The position numbers and the translations under genes are program-made. The notes under the pieces were generated by a model. That model saw only the letters and a program-made list of their open reading frames with translations. It ran no database searches and was not told the origin of the DNA. From Streptomyces sp. NBC_01723 (lineage in GTDB: Bacteria > Actinomycetota > Actinomycetes > Streptomycetales > Streptomycetaceae), in assembly GCF_036246005.1 (NCBI RefSeq), contig NZ_CP109171.1, positions 2,778,001 through 2,842,000 on the forward strand: DNA of 64,000 nt, read 5' to 3'. This document shows, one piece after another, positions 52,227-61,059 of the stretch (positions are counted from its first letter, which is position 1; every line of letters begins with the position of its first letter).

Positions 52227-52775
52227 GTGCTCAACGACTGGGTTGTCATGCCCACCTGCCTGCCGCTCGCCCTCCGCCGCTGCCACGCGTGCGGGGGCGG
52301 GCGCTTCCGGGCGAACGGCAAGTTCCGCGCCAACGCCCACCACAAGCTCATCGACGCCTGGCTCCTCGTGCTCTGCACCATCTGCGGGGACACCGCGAAG
52401 CTCACGGTCTTCGAGCGCACGCGCGTGCGCTCCGTGCGGCCCGGGCTGCTGGACCGGCTGCACGGCAACGACCCCGCGCTGGCGGCGGAGTTGCTCCAGG
52501 ATCCGGGCGTCCGGCGCCGTAATCGCGTCGCCCTCGACTGGGCCGGCGCCTGGCGCCTCGACACCGGCGGGCCGGACCACCTGGACCGCGAGGTGATCGA
52601 CGTCTCGGTCCGCTTCGCCGCCCCGATCCCCGTCCGGCCGGTGCGGCTGATCGCCGAAGGGTGCGGTCTCTCCCGGGCCGAGGTCGAAAGGCTGGCCGCG
52701 GAGGGGAAGGCCGTCTCGGCCGTCCGGCTGGGCGCCAGACTCAGCGGCGACTTCACCTTCACGCTCAAGCGCTGA
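52227..52775 (+). CDS. DUF1062 protein
   Basis: 182 residues from GTG 52227 (ATG 52248 is an alternative). The DUF1062 landmarks are CHACGGGRFRANGKFRANAH, then a LCTICGDT segment with the second Cys pair, suggesting a zinc ribbon, and a C-terminal S4-like stretch (LSRAEVERLAAEGKAV) . Function unknown. Monocistronic, ended by the hairpin at 52801. Confidence 0.83.
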   Translation: MLNDWVVMPTCLPLALRRCHACGGGRFRANGKFRANAHHKLIDAWLLVLCTICGDTAKLTVFERTRVRSVRPGLLDRLHGNDPALAAELLQDPGVRRRNRVALDWAGAWRLDTGGPDHLDREVIDVSVRFAAPIPVRPVRLIAEGCGLSRAEVERLAAEGKAVSAVRLGARLSGDFTFTLKR

Positions 52776-52800
52776 GGAGGCCGCCGAGGCTCCCGGCAGC

Positions 52801-52836
52801 CGCGCCGAGACCCGGTCACGATTGGGTCTCGGCGCG
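52801..52836 (+). terminator. terminator after the DUF1062 gene
   Basis: Perfect 13-bp arms (CGCGCCGAGACCC, 52801-52813, and complement 52824-52836), 10-nt loop. Confidence 0.88.
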
Positions 52837-52860
52837 GCACCACCCCTTGCCCCAAGCTCC

Positions 52861-52896
52861 TGTAATCGTTTCCAATCCTCCGTGTAATCGATTCCA
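52861..52896. promoter_or_regulatory. paired LacI-type operators of the ribose-like operon
   Basis: TGTAATCGTTTCCA (52861-52874) and TGTAATCGATTCCA (52883-52896) are near-identical, 22 bp apart (two helical turns) and each is an imperfect palindrome centred on CG. They lie 20-55 bp before the LacI start. Confidence 0.78.
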
Positions 52897-52915
52897 CGAG
52901 GAGGTGGAAACGGCG

Positions 52916-53950
52916 ATGGCGAGCATCAAGGACGTCGCCGCCGAGGCGGGCGTCTCCGTCGCGACGGTCTCGCGCGCGCTCAACGGCCACCCGTCGGTCA
53001 GCGCCGCCGCGCGCCGCCGCGTACTGGCCGCGGTCGAGACGCTGGGCTACCGCCCGAACGCCGTCGCCCGGTCCCTGCGCACCGACCAGACCCGCACCCT
53101 CGGCCTGGTCATCAGCGACGTCATGAACCCGTACTTCACGGAACTGGCCCGCTCCGTCGAGGAGGAGGCCCGCGCCCTCGGCTACAGCGTCATCATCGGC
53201 AACGCCGACGAGCGGCCCGATCTCCAGGACCATCACGTGACGACGCTGCTGGACCGCCGGATCGACGGGCTCCTCGTCTCCCCCACCGACGGCGGCTCCC
53301 CGCACATGCTGGCCGCCGCGCGGGCCGGGACGCCCATGGTCTTCGTCGACCGGTGGATCCCCGGCGTGGACGTCCCCGTCGTCAGGTCGGACGGGCGGGC
53401 CGCCGTACGGGACCTCGTCGCCCACCTGTACGGGCTCGGGCACCGCCGGCTCGCGATCATCGCCGGGCCCGCCGCCACCACCACCGGACGCGAGCGCGTC
53501 GACGCCTTCCGCGAGGCGCTCGGCGCGTACGAGCTGCCCCTCCCCGGCGCCTACATCGGGCAGGGCGACTTCCAGGCCGACAGCGGCCGCCGGGTCACCG
53601 AGGGCTTCCTCGACCTGCCCGAGCCGCCCGAGGTCGTCTTCGCCGCCGACAACCTGATGGCGCTCGGCGCGCTGGACGCCGTACGGGCGCGGGGTCTTCG
53701 GGTCCCCGAGGACATCGCGCTGGCCGCGTTCGACGACATCCCGTGGTTCGTGCACACCGATCCGCCGGTCACCGCCATCGCCCAGCCCACGGGCGATCTC
53801 GGGCGGGCCGCCGTCCGCGCGCTAGTCGACCGGATCGAGGGGCGGACCGGCGAGTCCGTCACCCTCCCCGCGCGGCTCGTCGTCCGCCGCTCCTGCGGTG
53901 AGGCGAATTCACAGGAACACCCGTCCCCCGTACGAAGGAGTACGCCGTGA
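52916..53950 (+). CDS. LacI-family sugar regulator
   Basis: 344 residues. HTH SIKDVAAEAGVSVATVSRAL and hinge NAVARSLRT at the N-terminus, then a periplasmic-binding-like core (LGLVISDVMNPYFTELARSV, GHRRLAIIAGP, VFAADNLMALGALDAVRARG). ATG 52916 follows GAGGAGG. It is the first gene of the transport operon, overlaps the ABC ATPase gene by 4 bp and probably represses its own transcription until a sugar binds. Confidence 0.93.
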   Translation: MASIKDVAAEAGVSVATVSRALNGHPSVSAAARRRVLAAVETLGYRPNAVARSLRTDQTRTLGLVISDVMNPYFTELARSVEEEARALGYSVIIGNADERPDLQDHHVTTLLDRRIDGLLVSPTDGGSPHMLAAARAGTPMVFVDRWIPGVDVPVVRSDGRAAVRDLVAHLYGLGHRRLAIIAGPAATTTGRERVDAFREALGAYELPLPGAYIGQGDFQADSGRRVTEGFLDLPEPPEVVFAADNLMALGALDAVRARGLRVPEDIALAAFDDIPWFVHTDPPVTAIAQPTGDLGRAAVRALVDRIEGRTGESVTLPARLVVRRSCGEANSQEHPSPVRRSTP

Positions 53951-55536
53951 GCAGCCGCAGTCCGGACGAGTTGCTGCGCATCGAGGGCATCCGCAAGACC
54001 TTCCCCGGCGTGGTCGCGCTCGACAGCGTCGACTTCGACCTGCGCCGGGGCGAGGTGCACGTGCTGCTCGGTGAGAACGGCGCGGGCAAGAGCACCCTCA
54101 TCAAGATGCTCTCCGGCGCCTACACCCCCGACGCCGGACGGATCCTGGCCGGTGGCGAGGAGGTGCGCATCCACGGTGCGCAGGACTCCGAGCGCCTCGG
54201 GATCGCCACCATCTACCAGGAGTTCAACCTCGTCCCCGATCTGACGGTCGCCGAGAACATCTTCCTGGGGCGGCAGCCGCGCCGCCTGGGAATGATCGAC
54301 CGGAAGAAGATGGACGCCGACGCCGAGGTGCTGCTGAAGCGGGTCGGCCTGAGCGTGTCGCCCCGCACGCGCGTGCGGGAACTCGGCATCGCGCGGCTCC
54401 AGATGGTCGAGATCGCCAAGGCGCTCAGCCTGAAGGCGCGCGTGCTCATCATGGACGAGCCGACCGCCGTGCTGACCTCCGAGGAGGTCGAGAAGCTGTT
54501 CGCCATCGTGCGGCGGCTGCGCGAGGACGGCGTCGGGATCGTGTTCATCACGCACCACCTGGAGGAGATCGCCGCCCTCGGCGACCGCGTCACCGTCATA
54601 CGGGACGGGCGCAGCGTCGGCCAGGTGCCCGCCTCCACCCCCGAGGACGAGCTGGTACGGCTCATGGTCGGGCGGTCGATCGAGCAGCAGTACCCGCGTG
54701 AACGCACCGACACCGGTGAGGCCCTGCTCAAGGTGGAGGGGCTCACCCGGGACGGTGTCTTCCACGACGTCGGCTTCGAGGTGCGGGCCGGTGAGGTCGT
54801 CGGCATCGCGGGCCTCGTCGGCGCCGGGCGGACCGAGGTGGTGCGCGCGGTGTTCGGCGCCGACCCCTACGACGCCGGGACCGTGCACGTCGCGGGCGCG
54901 CCGCTGCGGCGGCACGACGTGAACGCCGCCATGGCCGCCGGGATCGGGCTGGTACCCGAGGACCGCAAGGGCCAGGGTCTCGTCCTGGACGCGTCGGTCG
55001 AGGAGAACCTCGGGCTCGTCACCCTGCGGACCACCTCCCGCGCGGGGCTCGTCGACCTCAAGGGCCGGCACGCGTCGGCGGAGCGGATCGCCGGGCAGCT
55101 CGGTGTGCGGATGGCCGGTCTCGGCCAGCACGTGCGCACCCTCTCCGGCGGCAACCAGCAGAAGGTCGTCATCGGCAAGTGGCTGCTGGCGGACACCAAG
55201 GTGCTCATCCTCGACGAGCCGACGCGCGGCATCGACGTCGGCGCCAAGGTCGAGATCTACCAGCTCGTCAACGAACTGACGGCCGCCGGTGCCGCCGTGC
55301 TCATGATCTCCAGCGATCTGCCCGAGGTACTCGGCATGAGCGATCGCGTGGTGGTCATGGCGCAGGGGCGCGTGGCCGGGGAACTGCCCGCCGGACAGGC
55401 CACGCAGGACGCCGTGATGGCGCTCGCCGTCAGTACGCCCCACAGCGATTCCGCCGGCAGCGAGTCCGCCCACGGCGACTCTCCCGACAGCGACTCCCCC
55501 CACAGCAACGGAACGGAGGCCACCGGTGGCCACTGA
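53947..55536 (+). CDS. sugar ABC transporter ATPase (RbsA type, duplicated cassette)
   Basis: 529 residues with two ABC cassettes. The first has Walker A GENGAGKST (42-50) and Walker B VLIMDEPTA; the second has a degenerate Walker A (GLVGAGRTE) and signature LSGGNQQKV, as usual for RbsA/MglA/XylG. A 35-residue Ser/Asp/His tail (PHSDSAGSESAHGDSPDSDS) is unusual. GTG 53947 overlaps the LacI stop. Drives uptake of ribose or a similar sugar. Confidence 0.93.
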   Translation: MSSRSPDELLRIEGIRKTFPGVVALDSVDFDLRRGEVHVLLGENGAGKSTLIKMLSGAYTPDAGRILAGGEEVRIHGAQDSERLGIATIYQEFNLVPDLTVAENIFLGRQPRRLGMIDRKKMDADAEVLLKRVGLSVSPRTRVRELGIARLQMVEIAKALSLKARVLIMDEPTAVLTSEEVEKLFAIVRRLREDGVGIVFITHHLEEIAALGDRVTVIRDGRSVGQVPASTPEDELVRLMVGRSIEQQYPRERTDTGEALLKVEGLTRDGVFHDVGFEVRAGEVVGIAGLVGAGRTEVVRAVFGADPYDAGTVHVAGAPLRRHDVNAAMAAGIGLVPEDRKGQGLVLDASVEENLGLVTLRTTSRAGLVDLKGRHASAERIAGQLGVRMAGLGQHVRTLSGGNQQKVVIGKWLLADTKVLILDEPTRGIDVGAKVEIYQLVNELTAAGAAVLMISSDLPEVLGMSDRVVVMAQGRVAGELPAGQATQDAVMALAVSTPHSDSAGSESAHGDSPDSDSPHSNGTEATGGH

Positions 55537-57481
55537 CACGCTCAAGAGCAAGCCGGGCGCGCAGGGCGCCTCGGGCGGTGTGCGCCGCCTGCTGCTGGAG
55601 AACGGCGCGCTGACCGCGCTGATCGTCCTCGTCGTCGCCATGTCGGCGCTCTCCGGGGACTTCCTGACCGCCGACAACCTGCTCAACGTCGGCGTCCAGG
55701 CCGCCGTGACGGCGATCCTCGCCTTCGGTGTCACCTTCGTCATCGTCTCGGCGGGCATCGACCTGTCGGTCGGCTCGGTCGCCGCGCTGTCGGCCACCGT
55801 GCTGGCCTGGAGCGCCACCGAGGCCGGGATACCGGTCGCCCTCGCGGTACTGCTGTCCGTCGCGACGGGCATCGCCTGCGGTCTGGTGAACGGTTTCCTG
55901 ATCTCGTACGGGAAGCTGCCGCCGTTCATCGCGACGCTCGCCATGCTGTCGGTCGGGCGCGGTCTGTCGCTGGTCATCTCGCAGGGCTCGCCCATCGCCT
56001 TCCCGGAGTCGGTCTCGCACCTCGGGGACACGCTCGGCGGGTGGCTGCCGGTGCCGGTGCTGGTGATGATCGTGATGGGGCTGATCACCGCGTTCGTCCT
56101 CGGGCGGACCTACATCGGCCGCTCCATGTACGCCATCGGCGGCAACGAGGAGGCCGCGCGGCTGTCCGGGCTGCGGGTCAAGCGGCAGAAGCTCGCCATC
56201 TACGCCTTCTCCGGCCTGTTCGCCGCCGCCGCGGGCATCGTGCTGGCCTCCCGGCTCTCCTCCGCGCAGCCGCAGGCCGCGCAGGGCTACGAACTGGACG
56301 CCATCGCCGCCGTCGTCATCGGCGGTGCCTCGCTCGCGGGCGGTACCGGCAAGGCGTCGGGCACGCTGATCGGCGCGCTGATCCTCGCGGTGCTGCGCAA
56401 CGGCCTCAACCTGCTGTCCGTCTCCGCGTTCTGGCAGCAGGTCGTCATCGGTGTCGTCATCGCGCTGGCGGTGCTCCTGGACACCCTTCGGCGCAAGGCC
56501 GGCGCGACCACCCCGGCGGCCGGGACCTCCGGCGGCGGGAACCGGGGCAAGCAGGCGCTGACGTACGTCATCGCGGCGGTCGTCGCCGTCGCGGTGGTCG
56601 GCGCGACCTCGCTGCTGCACAACGGGTCCTCGGGCGGCAAGACGCAGAAGGTCGGCCTGTCGCTGTCGACGCTCAACAACCCGTTCTTCGTCCAGATCCG
56701 GGACGGAGCGGAGGAACAGGCGAAGAAGCTGGGCGTGGACCTGACCGTCACCGACGCGCAGAACGACGCCTCCCAGCAGGCGAACCAGTTGCAGAACTTC
56801 ACCAGCGAGGGCCTGTCCTCGATCATCGTCAACCCGGTGGACTCGGACGCCGCGGGCCCCTCGGTGCGCTCGGCGAACAAGGACGACATCCCCGTCATCG
56901 CCGTGGACCGCGGCGTCAACGACGCCGAGACCGCCGCGCTGGTCGCCTCCGACAACGTCGAGGGCGGTGAGCTGGGCGCCAAGGCCCTCGCCGAGAAGCT
57001 CGGCGGCAAGGGCACCATCGCCATCCTCCAGGGCCAGGCCGGCACCTCCGCCAGCCGCGAGCGCGGGGCGGGCTTCGCGGCCGGCCTCAAGGAGTACCCG
57101 GGGATCAAGGTGGTCGCCAAGCAGCCCGCGGACTTCGACCGCACCAAGGGCCTGGACGTGATGACCAACCTGCTCCAGGCGCACCCGGACATCGACGGTG
57201 TCTTCGCGGAGAACGACGAGATGGCGCTCGGCGCGATCAAGGCGCTGGGTTCCAAGGCGGGCAGGTCGGTCCAGGTCGTCGGCTTCGACGGCACGCCGGA
57301 CGGGCTGAAGGCGGTCCAGGAGGGCACGTTGTTCGCGTCCGTCGCGCAGCAGCCGAAGGAACTGGGCAGGATCGCCGTACAGAACGCGCTGCGGGCGGCC
57401 GAGGACAAGAAGGTGGAGCAGACGGTGAAGGTGCCCGTGAAGGTGGTCACCAAGGAGAACGTGGCCGGCTTCGAGGGCTGA
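55526..57481 (+). CDS. fused sugar permease (RbsC-like) and sugar-binding protein (RbsB-like)
   Basis: 651 residues. Residues 1-330 form a complete RbsC permease (LNVGVQAAVTAILAFGVTFV, SAGIDLSVGSVAALSATVLA, GGNEEAARLSGL). A further membrane helix (about 345-362) leads to a full RbsB-type substrate-binding domain (375-651, KVGLSLSTLNNPFFVQIRDG, then INPVDSDA-like ligand loops and VVGFDGTPDG). In most bacteria these are two proteins; here the binding protein is tethered outside by its own anchor. GTG 55526 overlaps the ATPase gene by 11 bp. Confidence 0.93.
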   Translation: MATDTLKSKPGAQGASGGVRRLLLENGALTALIVLVVAMSALSGDFLTADNLLNVGVQAAVTAILAFGVTFVIVSAGIDLSVGSVAALSATVLAWSATEAGIPVALAVLLSVATGIACGLVNGFLISYGKLPPFIATLAMLSVGRGLSLVISQGSPIAFPESVSHLGDTLGGWLPVPVLVMIVMGLITAFVLGRTYIGRSMYAIGGNEEAARLSGLRVKRQKLAIYAFSGLFAAAAGIVLASRLSSAQPQAAQGYELDAIAAVVIGGASLAGGTGKASGTLIGALILAVLRNGLNLLSVSAFWQQVVIGVVIALAVLLDTLRRKAGATTPAAGTSGGGNRGKQALTYVIAAVVAVAVVGATSLLHNGSSGGKTQKVGLSLSTLNNPFFVQIRDGAEEQAKKLGVDLTVTDAQNDASQQANQLQNFTSEGLSSIIVNPVDSDAAGPSVRSANKDDIPVIAVDRGVNDAETAALVASDNVEGGELGAKALAEKLGGKGTIAILQGQAGTSASRERGAGFAAGLKEYPGIKVVAKQPADFDRTKGLDVMTNLLQAHPDIDGVFAENDEMALGAIKALGSKAGRSVQVVGFDGTPDGLKAVQEGTLFASVAQQPKELGRIAVQNALRAAEDKKVEQTVKVPVKVVTKENVAGFEG

Positions 57482-57534
57482 CAGGGGCGCACGGGAGTGC
57501 ACGGGCGGACGGTCACGGCGACCGTCCGCCCACC

Positions 57535-57570
57535 TCACTGGGTTCACTCGGATCACTCGGTTCACTTGGA
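57535..57570. repeat. 9-bp tandem repeat upstream of ribokinase
   Basis: Four copies of TCACTSGGW-like sequence: TCACTGGGT, TCACTCGGA, TCACTCGGT, TCACTTGGA. It lies in the 103-bp leader between the transporter and ribokinase genes. Confidence 0.8.
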
Positions 57571-57584
57571 TCGGAGAACGACTG

Positions 57585-58487
57585 ATGTACGACTACGACC
57601 TCCTGGTCGTGGGGTCGGCCAACGCCGACCTCGTGATCGGCGTGGAACGGCGGCCGGGCGCCGGGGAGACGGTGCTCGGCTCCGACCTGAGCGTCCACCC
57701 GGGAGGCAAGGGCGGGAACCAGGCGGTGGCCGCCGCCCGGCTCGGCGCCCGTACGGCCCTGCTGGCCCGGGTCGGCGACGACGGCCACGGGCGGCTGCTC
57801 CTCGACTCGCAGCGCGCGGCCGGTGTCGACACGGTCGGCGTGCTGGTGGGCGGCGCCCCGACCGGCGTCGCGCTGATCACCGTCGACCCGTCGGGGGACA
57901 ACAGCATCGTGGTCTCGCCGGGCGCCAACGGCCGGCTGGCGCCGGGCGACGTCCGCGCGGCCGCCAGCCTCTTCCACGCCTCCCGGGTCGTCTCCACGCA
58001 GTTGGAGATCCCGCTGGAGACGGTCGTGGAGGTGGTCCGGAGTCTGGCGCCGGACAGCCGCTTCGTGCTCAACCCGTCGCCGCCGCGCCCGCTGCCGCCG
58101 GAGGTCCTCGCGGCCTGCGACCCGCTGATCGTCAACGAGCACGAGGCGAAGGTGATCCTCGGCGACGCCCTGGTCAGCGAGCGCCCCGAGGACTGGGCCC
58201 GCATCCTGCTGGCCAAGGGCCCGCGTTCGGTGGTCGTGACCCTGGGCGCCGAGGGCGCGCTGGTGGCGTCGGGCGAGGGCGTCTCGCGGGTGCCGTCGGT
58301 GAAGGTGGACGCCGTGGACACGACGGGCGCGGGCGACGCGTTCACCGCGGCGCTGGCCTGGCGGCTCGGCACCGGCGACTCCCTCGCCGAGGCGGCGGCG
58401 TACGCGGCCCGGGTGGGCGCGGCGGCGGTCACGAAGGCGGGGGCGCAGGAGTCGTACCCCACCGCGGCGGAGGCCGAGGCGCTGTGA
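57585..58487 (+). CDS. rbsK: ribokinase
   Basis: 300 residues, PfkB family. Signature 1 is GGKGGNQAVAAARLGARTAL (about 43-62) and signature 2 is DTTGAGDAFTAALAW with the catalytic Asp (about 250). It phosphorylates ribose or a related pentose with ATP. ATG 57585 follows GGAGAA. It overlaps rbsD by 4 bp. Confidence 0.93.
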   Translation: MYDYDLLVVGSANADLVIGVERRPGAGETVLGSDLSVHPGGKGGNQAVAAARLGARTALLARVGDDGHGRLLLDSQRAAGVDTVGVLVGGAPTGVALITVDPSGDNSIVVSPGANGRLAPGDVRAAASLFHASRVVSTQLEIPLETVVEVVRSLAPDSRFVLNPSPPRPLPPEVLAACDPLIVNEHEAKVILGDALVSERPEDWARILLAKGPRSVVVTLGAEGALVASGEGVSRVPSVKVDAVDTTGAGDAFTAALAWRLGTGDSLAEAAAYAARVGAAAVTKAGAQESYPTAAEAEAL

Positions 58488-58873
58488 AGAGGGCAGGGAT
58501 ACTCAACCGCCACCTCGCGGGCGCGCTCGCCGAACTCGGGCACGGCGACGGGGTCCTGGTGTGCGACGCGGGCATGCCCATCCCGAACGGCCCGCGCGTC
58601 GTCGACCTGGCCTTCCGCGCCGGGGTGCCGTCCTTCGCTGAGGTGCTGGACGGTCTGCTCGCCGAGCTGGTCGTGGAGGGCGCGGTGGCGGCGACGGAGG
58701 TGCGGGAGGCCAACGCCGGCGCCGCGGCACTGCTCGACGGCCACTTCCCCGGCCTGACCCTGGTCCCGCACGAGCGGCTCAAGGAGCTGTCGGCGGGTGC
58801 GCGTCTGATCGTCCGCACCGGCGAGGCCCGGCCGTACGCGAACGTGCTGCTGCGGTGCGGGGTCTTCTTCTGA
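58484..58873 (+). CDS. rbsD: D-ribose pyranase RbsD
   Basis: 129 residues. KRAGILNRHLAGALAELGHG with the catalytic His, DAGMPIP, VREAN and the C-terminal GEARPYANVLLRCGVFF are diagnostic for RbsD, which interconverts ribose pyranose and furanose forms to favour the kinase substrate. GTG 58484 overlaps the ribokinase stop. Its presence makes ribose the best substrate guess for the operon. A perfect hairpin follows. Confidence 0.95.
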   Translation: MKRAGILNRHLAGALAELGHGDGVLVCDAGMPIPNGPRVVDLAFRAGVPSFAEVLDGLLAELVVEGAVAATEVREANAGAAALLDGHFPGLTLVPHERLKELSAGARLIVRTGEARPYANVLLRCGVFF

Positions 58874-58894
58874 CGGGCGCCCGTCCACAACTTT

Positions 58895-58924
58895 GAGAGG
58901 GCCCGGTCGCGACCGGGCCCTCTC
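58895..58924. terminator. strong terminator ending the ribose-like operon
   Basis: A nearly perfect 30-bp palindrome: 14-bp arms (GAGAGGGCCCGGTC, 58895-58908, and complement 58911-58924) around GC, followed by GGGTTTCCCC. Confidence 0.9.
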
Positions 58925-59035
58925 GGGTTTCCCCTCCCCTTCAGAACCCCACGGATCCCCCCCGGGTCCCCCGCAGGGGTTCTGATGCCACGTACGACCC
59001 GCGGGACGCCGAAAGGGTTGCACGCGTCACCGTGA

Positions 59036-59902
59036 TTATTTTTCCGGCCCGGCGTCCCCCGCGTGCGCGGCGAACCGCTCCGCCGTCTCGGCGAGTACCT
59101 CGCGTCCGTCGCGCGCCCACAGCGCCTCGTTGAACAGTTCGACCTCGATGGCGCCGGTGTATCCGGCCGCCTCCACGTAGCCCTTCCACTCCCGCATGTC
59201 GATCGCGCCGTCGCCGATCTGGCCGCGGCCGTTGAGGACGCCCTCGGGCAGGGGGGTGGTCCAGTCGGCGAGCTGGAAGGTGTGGATGCGGCCGCCCGCC
59301 CCGGCCCGGGCGATCTGCTCGGGCGCCCGGTCGTCCCACCAGATGTGGTACGTGTCGACGGTGACGCCGACCTGGTGGGCGGGGAAGCGTTCGGCCAGGT
59401 CCAGGGCCTGGGCGAGGGTGGAGACCACGCAGCGGTCCGAGGCGTACATCGGGTGCAGCGGCTCGATGGCGAGGCGTACGCCGTGCTGCTCGGCGTAGGG
59501 GGCGAGTTCGGTGAGCGCGTCCGCGATGCGTTCGCGGGCGGCGCGCAGGTCCCTGTGGCCGGCCGGGAGGCCGCCGGAGACCAGGACGAGGGTGTCGGTG
59601 CCGAGGGCTGCGGCCTCGTCGACGGCGCGGCGGTTGTCGGCCAGGGCGGCGGCGCGCGCCTCCGGGTCGACGGCCGTGAGGAATCCGCCGCGGCACAGGG
59701 TGGTGACGGTCAGGCCCGCGTCGCGGACCAGCTTGGCCGCCGCCTCGACGCCGTACGCCTGGACCGGTTCGCGCCACAGGCCGACGTTGCCGATGCCCAG
59801 GTCGCGGCAGGCGGTGGTCAGTTCGGGCAGCGTCAGCTGCTTGACCGTCATCTGGTTGATGCTGAAGCGGGTCAGGTCGGGGGCGGGACGGGTGTCGCTC
59901 AC
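59036..59902 (-). CDS. TIM-barrel sugar isomerase/epimerase (xylose isomerase-like)
   Basis: 288 residues from GTG 59902. Xylose isomerase-like barrel features: GNVGLWREPVQAYG, LAIEPLHPMY with a metal-binding Glu, VGVTVDTYHIWWD and EVELFNEALWAR with the last Glu. It overlaps the upstream gene by 4 bp. Likely interconverts a keto sugar or inositol-derived compound; exact substrate unknown. Confidence 0.9.
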   Translation of the reverse strand: MSDTRPAPDLTRFSINQMTVKQLTLPELTTACRDLGIGNVGLWREPVQAYGVEAAAKLVRDAGLTVTTLCRGGFLTAVDPEARAAALADNRRAVDEAAALGTDTLVLVSGGLPAGHRDLRAARERIADALTELAPYAEQHGVRLAIEPLHPMYASDRCVVSTLAQALDLAERFPAHQVGVTVDTYHIWWDDRAPEQIARAGAGGRIHTFQLADWTTPLPEGVLNGRGQIGDGAIDMREWKGYVEAAGYTGAIEVELFNEALWARDGREVLAETAERFAAHAGDAGPEK

Positions 59903-61059
59903 CGGGTGACTCCGTACAGGTCGAGCAGGGTCCGCATGCGCTCCTCGGCGAGTTTCGGGTCCGGGAACAGGCCGAGACCGTCGGCGAGTTCGTAGGCGCG
60001 GGCGAGGTGCGGCAGGGAGCGGGCCGACTGGAGGCCGCCGACCATCGTGAAGTGGCTCTGGTGGCCGGCCAGCCAGGCCAGGAACACCACGCCCGTCTTG
60101 TAGTAGCGGGTGGGGGCCCGGAAGAGGTGGCGGGAGAGTTCGACGGTGGGGTCGAGGAGGGCGCGGAAGCCCTCCGTGTCGCCGGTGTCGAGGTGGCGGA
60201 CCGCCTCGGCGGCCAGCGGGCCCAGGGGGTCGAAGATGCCGAGCAGGGCGTGGCTGAAGCCCTGTTCGTCGCCCGCGATCAGCTCCGGGTAGTTGAAGTC
60301 GTCCCCGGTGTAGCAGCGCACGCCCCGCGGGAGGCGGCGGCGCAGGTCGATCTCGCGCCGGGCGTCCAGGAGGGAGACCTTGATGCCGTCGACCTTGTCG
60401 GGGTGGGCGGCGATGACCTCCAGGAAGGTGTCCGTCGCCGTGTCGAGGTCGGACGAGCCCCAGTAGCCCTCCAGCGCCGGGTCGAACATCGGGCCCAGCC
60501 AGTGCAGGACGACCGGTTCGGCGGACTGGCGGAGGAGGTGGCCGTAGACCTCCAGGTAGTCGTCCGGGCCCTTCGCGGTCGCGGCGAGGGCGCGGGAGGC
60601 CATGAGGATGGCCTGGGCGCCCGACTCCTCGACGACGGCGAGCTGTTCCTCGTAGGCCGCCCGGACCTCGGCGAGAGTGCCGGCCGTGAGCTGGTCGGTG
60701 CCGACGCCGCACGCGATGCGGCCGCCGGTCGCCCGCGCCTCGGCGGCGGAGCGGCGGATCAGCTCGGCCGCCGTGGCCCAGTCCAGGCCCATGCCGCGCT
60801 GGGCGGTGTCCATCGCCTCGGCGACGCCGAGTCCGTGGGACCACAGGTGGCGGCGGAAGGCGAGGGTGGCGTCCCAGTCGACGGCGGCGGGTGAGTCGGG
60901 GGTGGTGTCGGCGAACGGGTCGGCGACCACGTGCGCCGCCGAGAAGACCGTCCGGGAGGTGAAAGCGCTTCCCGGGGCTTCCCGGGTGACGGCGAGCGGC
61001 TCGGTGCGCGGCTCGTGGGCGCGCAGGGTGCCGTCCGCGCCCGGCAGGTGGAGGGTCAC
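59899..61059 (-). CDS. DUF993 protein (dihydrodipicolinate-synthase-like barrel)
   Basis: 386 residues from GTG 61059. The recognisable DUF993 stretches are VDWDATLAFRRHLWSHGLGV, AMDTAQRGMGLDW, HWLGPMFDPALEGYWGSSDL and RRLPRGVRCYTGDDFNYPEL. DUF993 proteins belong to the class I aldolase-like barrels and always occur with a Gfo/Idh/MocA dehydrogenase and a TIM-barrel isomerase, as here. Presumably cleaves or dehydrates a sugar acid. It overlaps genes on both sides by 4 bp. Confidence 0.88.
   Translation of the reverse strand: MTLHLPGADGTLRAHEPRTEPLAVTREAPGSAFTSRTVFSAAHVVADPFADTTPDSPAAVDWDATLAFRRHLWSHGLGVAEAMDTAQRGMGLDWATAAELIRRSAAEARATGGRIACGVGTDQLTAGTLAEVRAAYEEQLAVVEESGAQAILMASRALAATAKGPDDYLEVYGHLLRQSAEPVVLHWLGPMFDPALEGYWGSSDLDTATDTFLEVIAAHPDKVDGIKVSLLDARREIDLRRRLPRGVRCYTGDDFNYPELIAGDEQGFSHALLGIFDPLGPLAAEAVRHLDTGDTEGFRALLDPTVELSRHLFRAPTRYYKTGVVFLAWLAGHQSHFTMVGGLQSARSLPHLARAYELADGLGLFPDPKLAEERMRTLLDLYGVTR
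60963..60970. promoter_or_regulatory. intragenic copy of the AAGCGCTT operator core
   Basis: GAAAGCGCTTCC inside the DUF993 gene shares ten bases with the operator at 62241-62252 (GAAAGCGCTTGC on the minus strand). It may be an auxiliary LacI site or chance. Confidence 0.35.
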
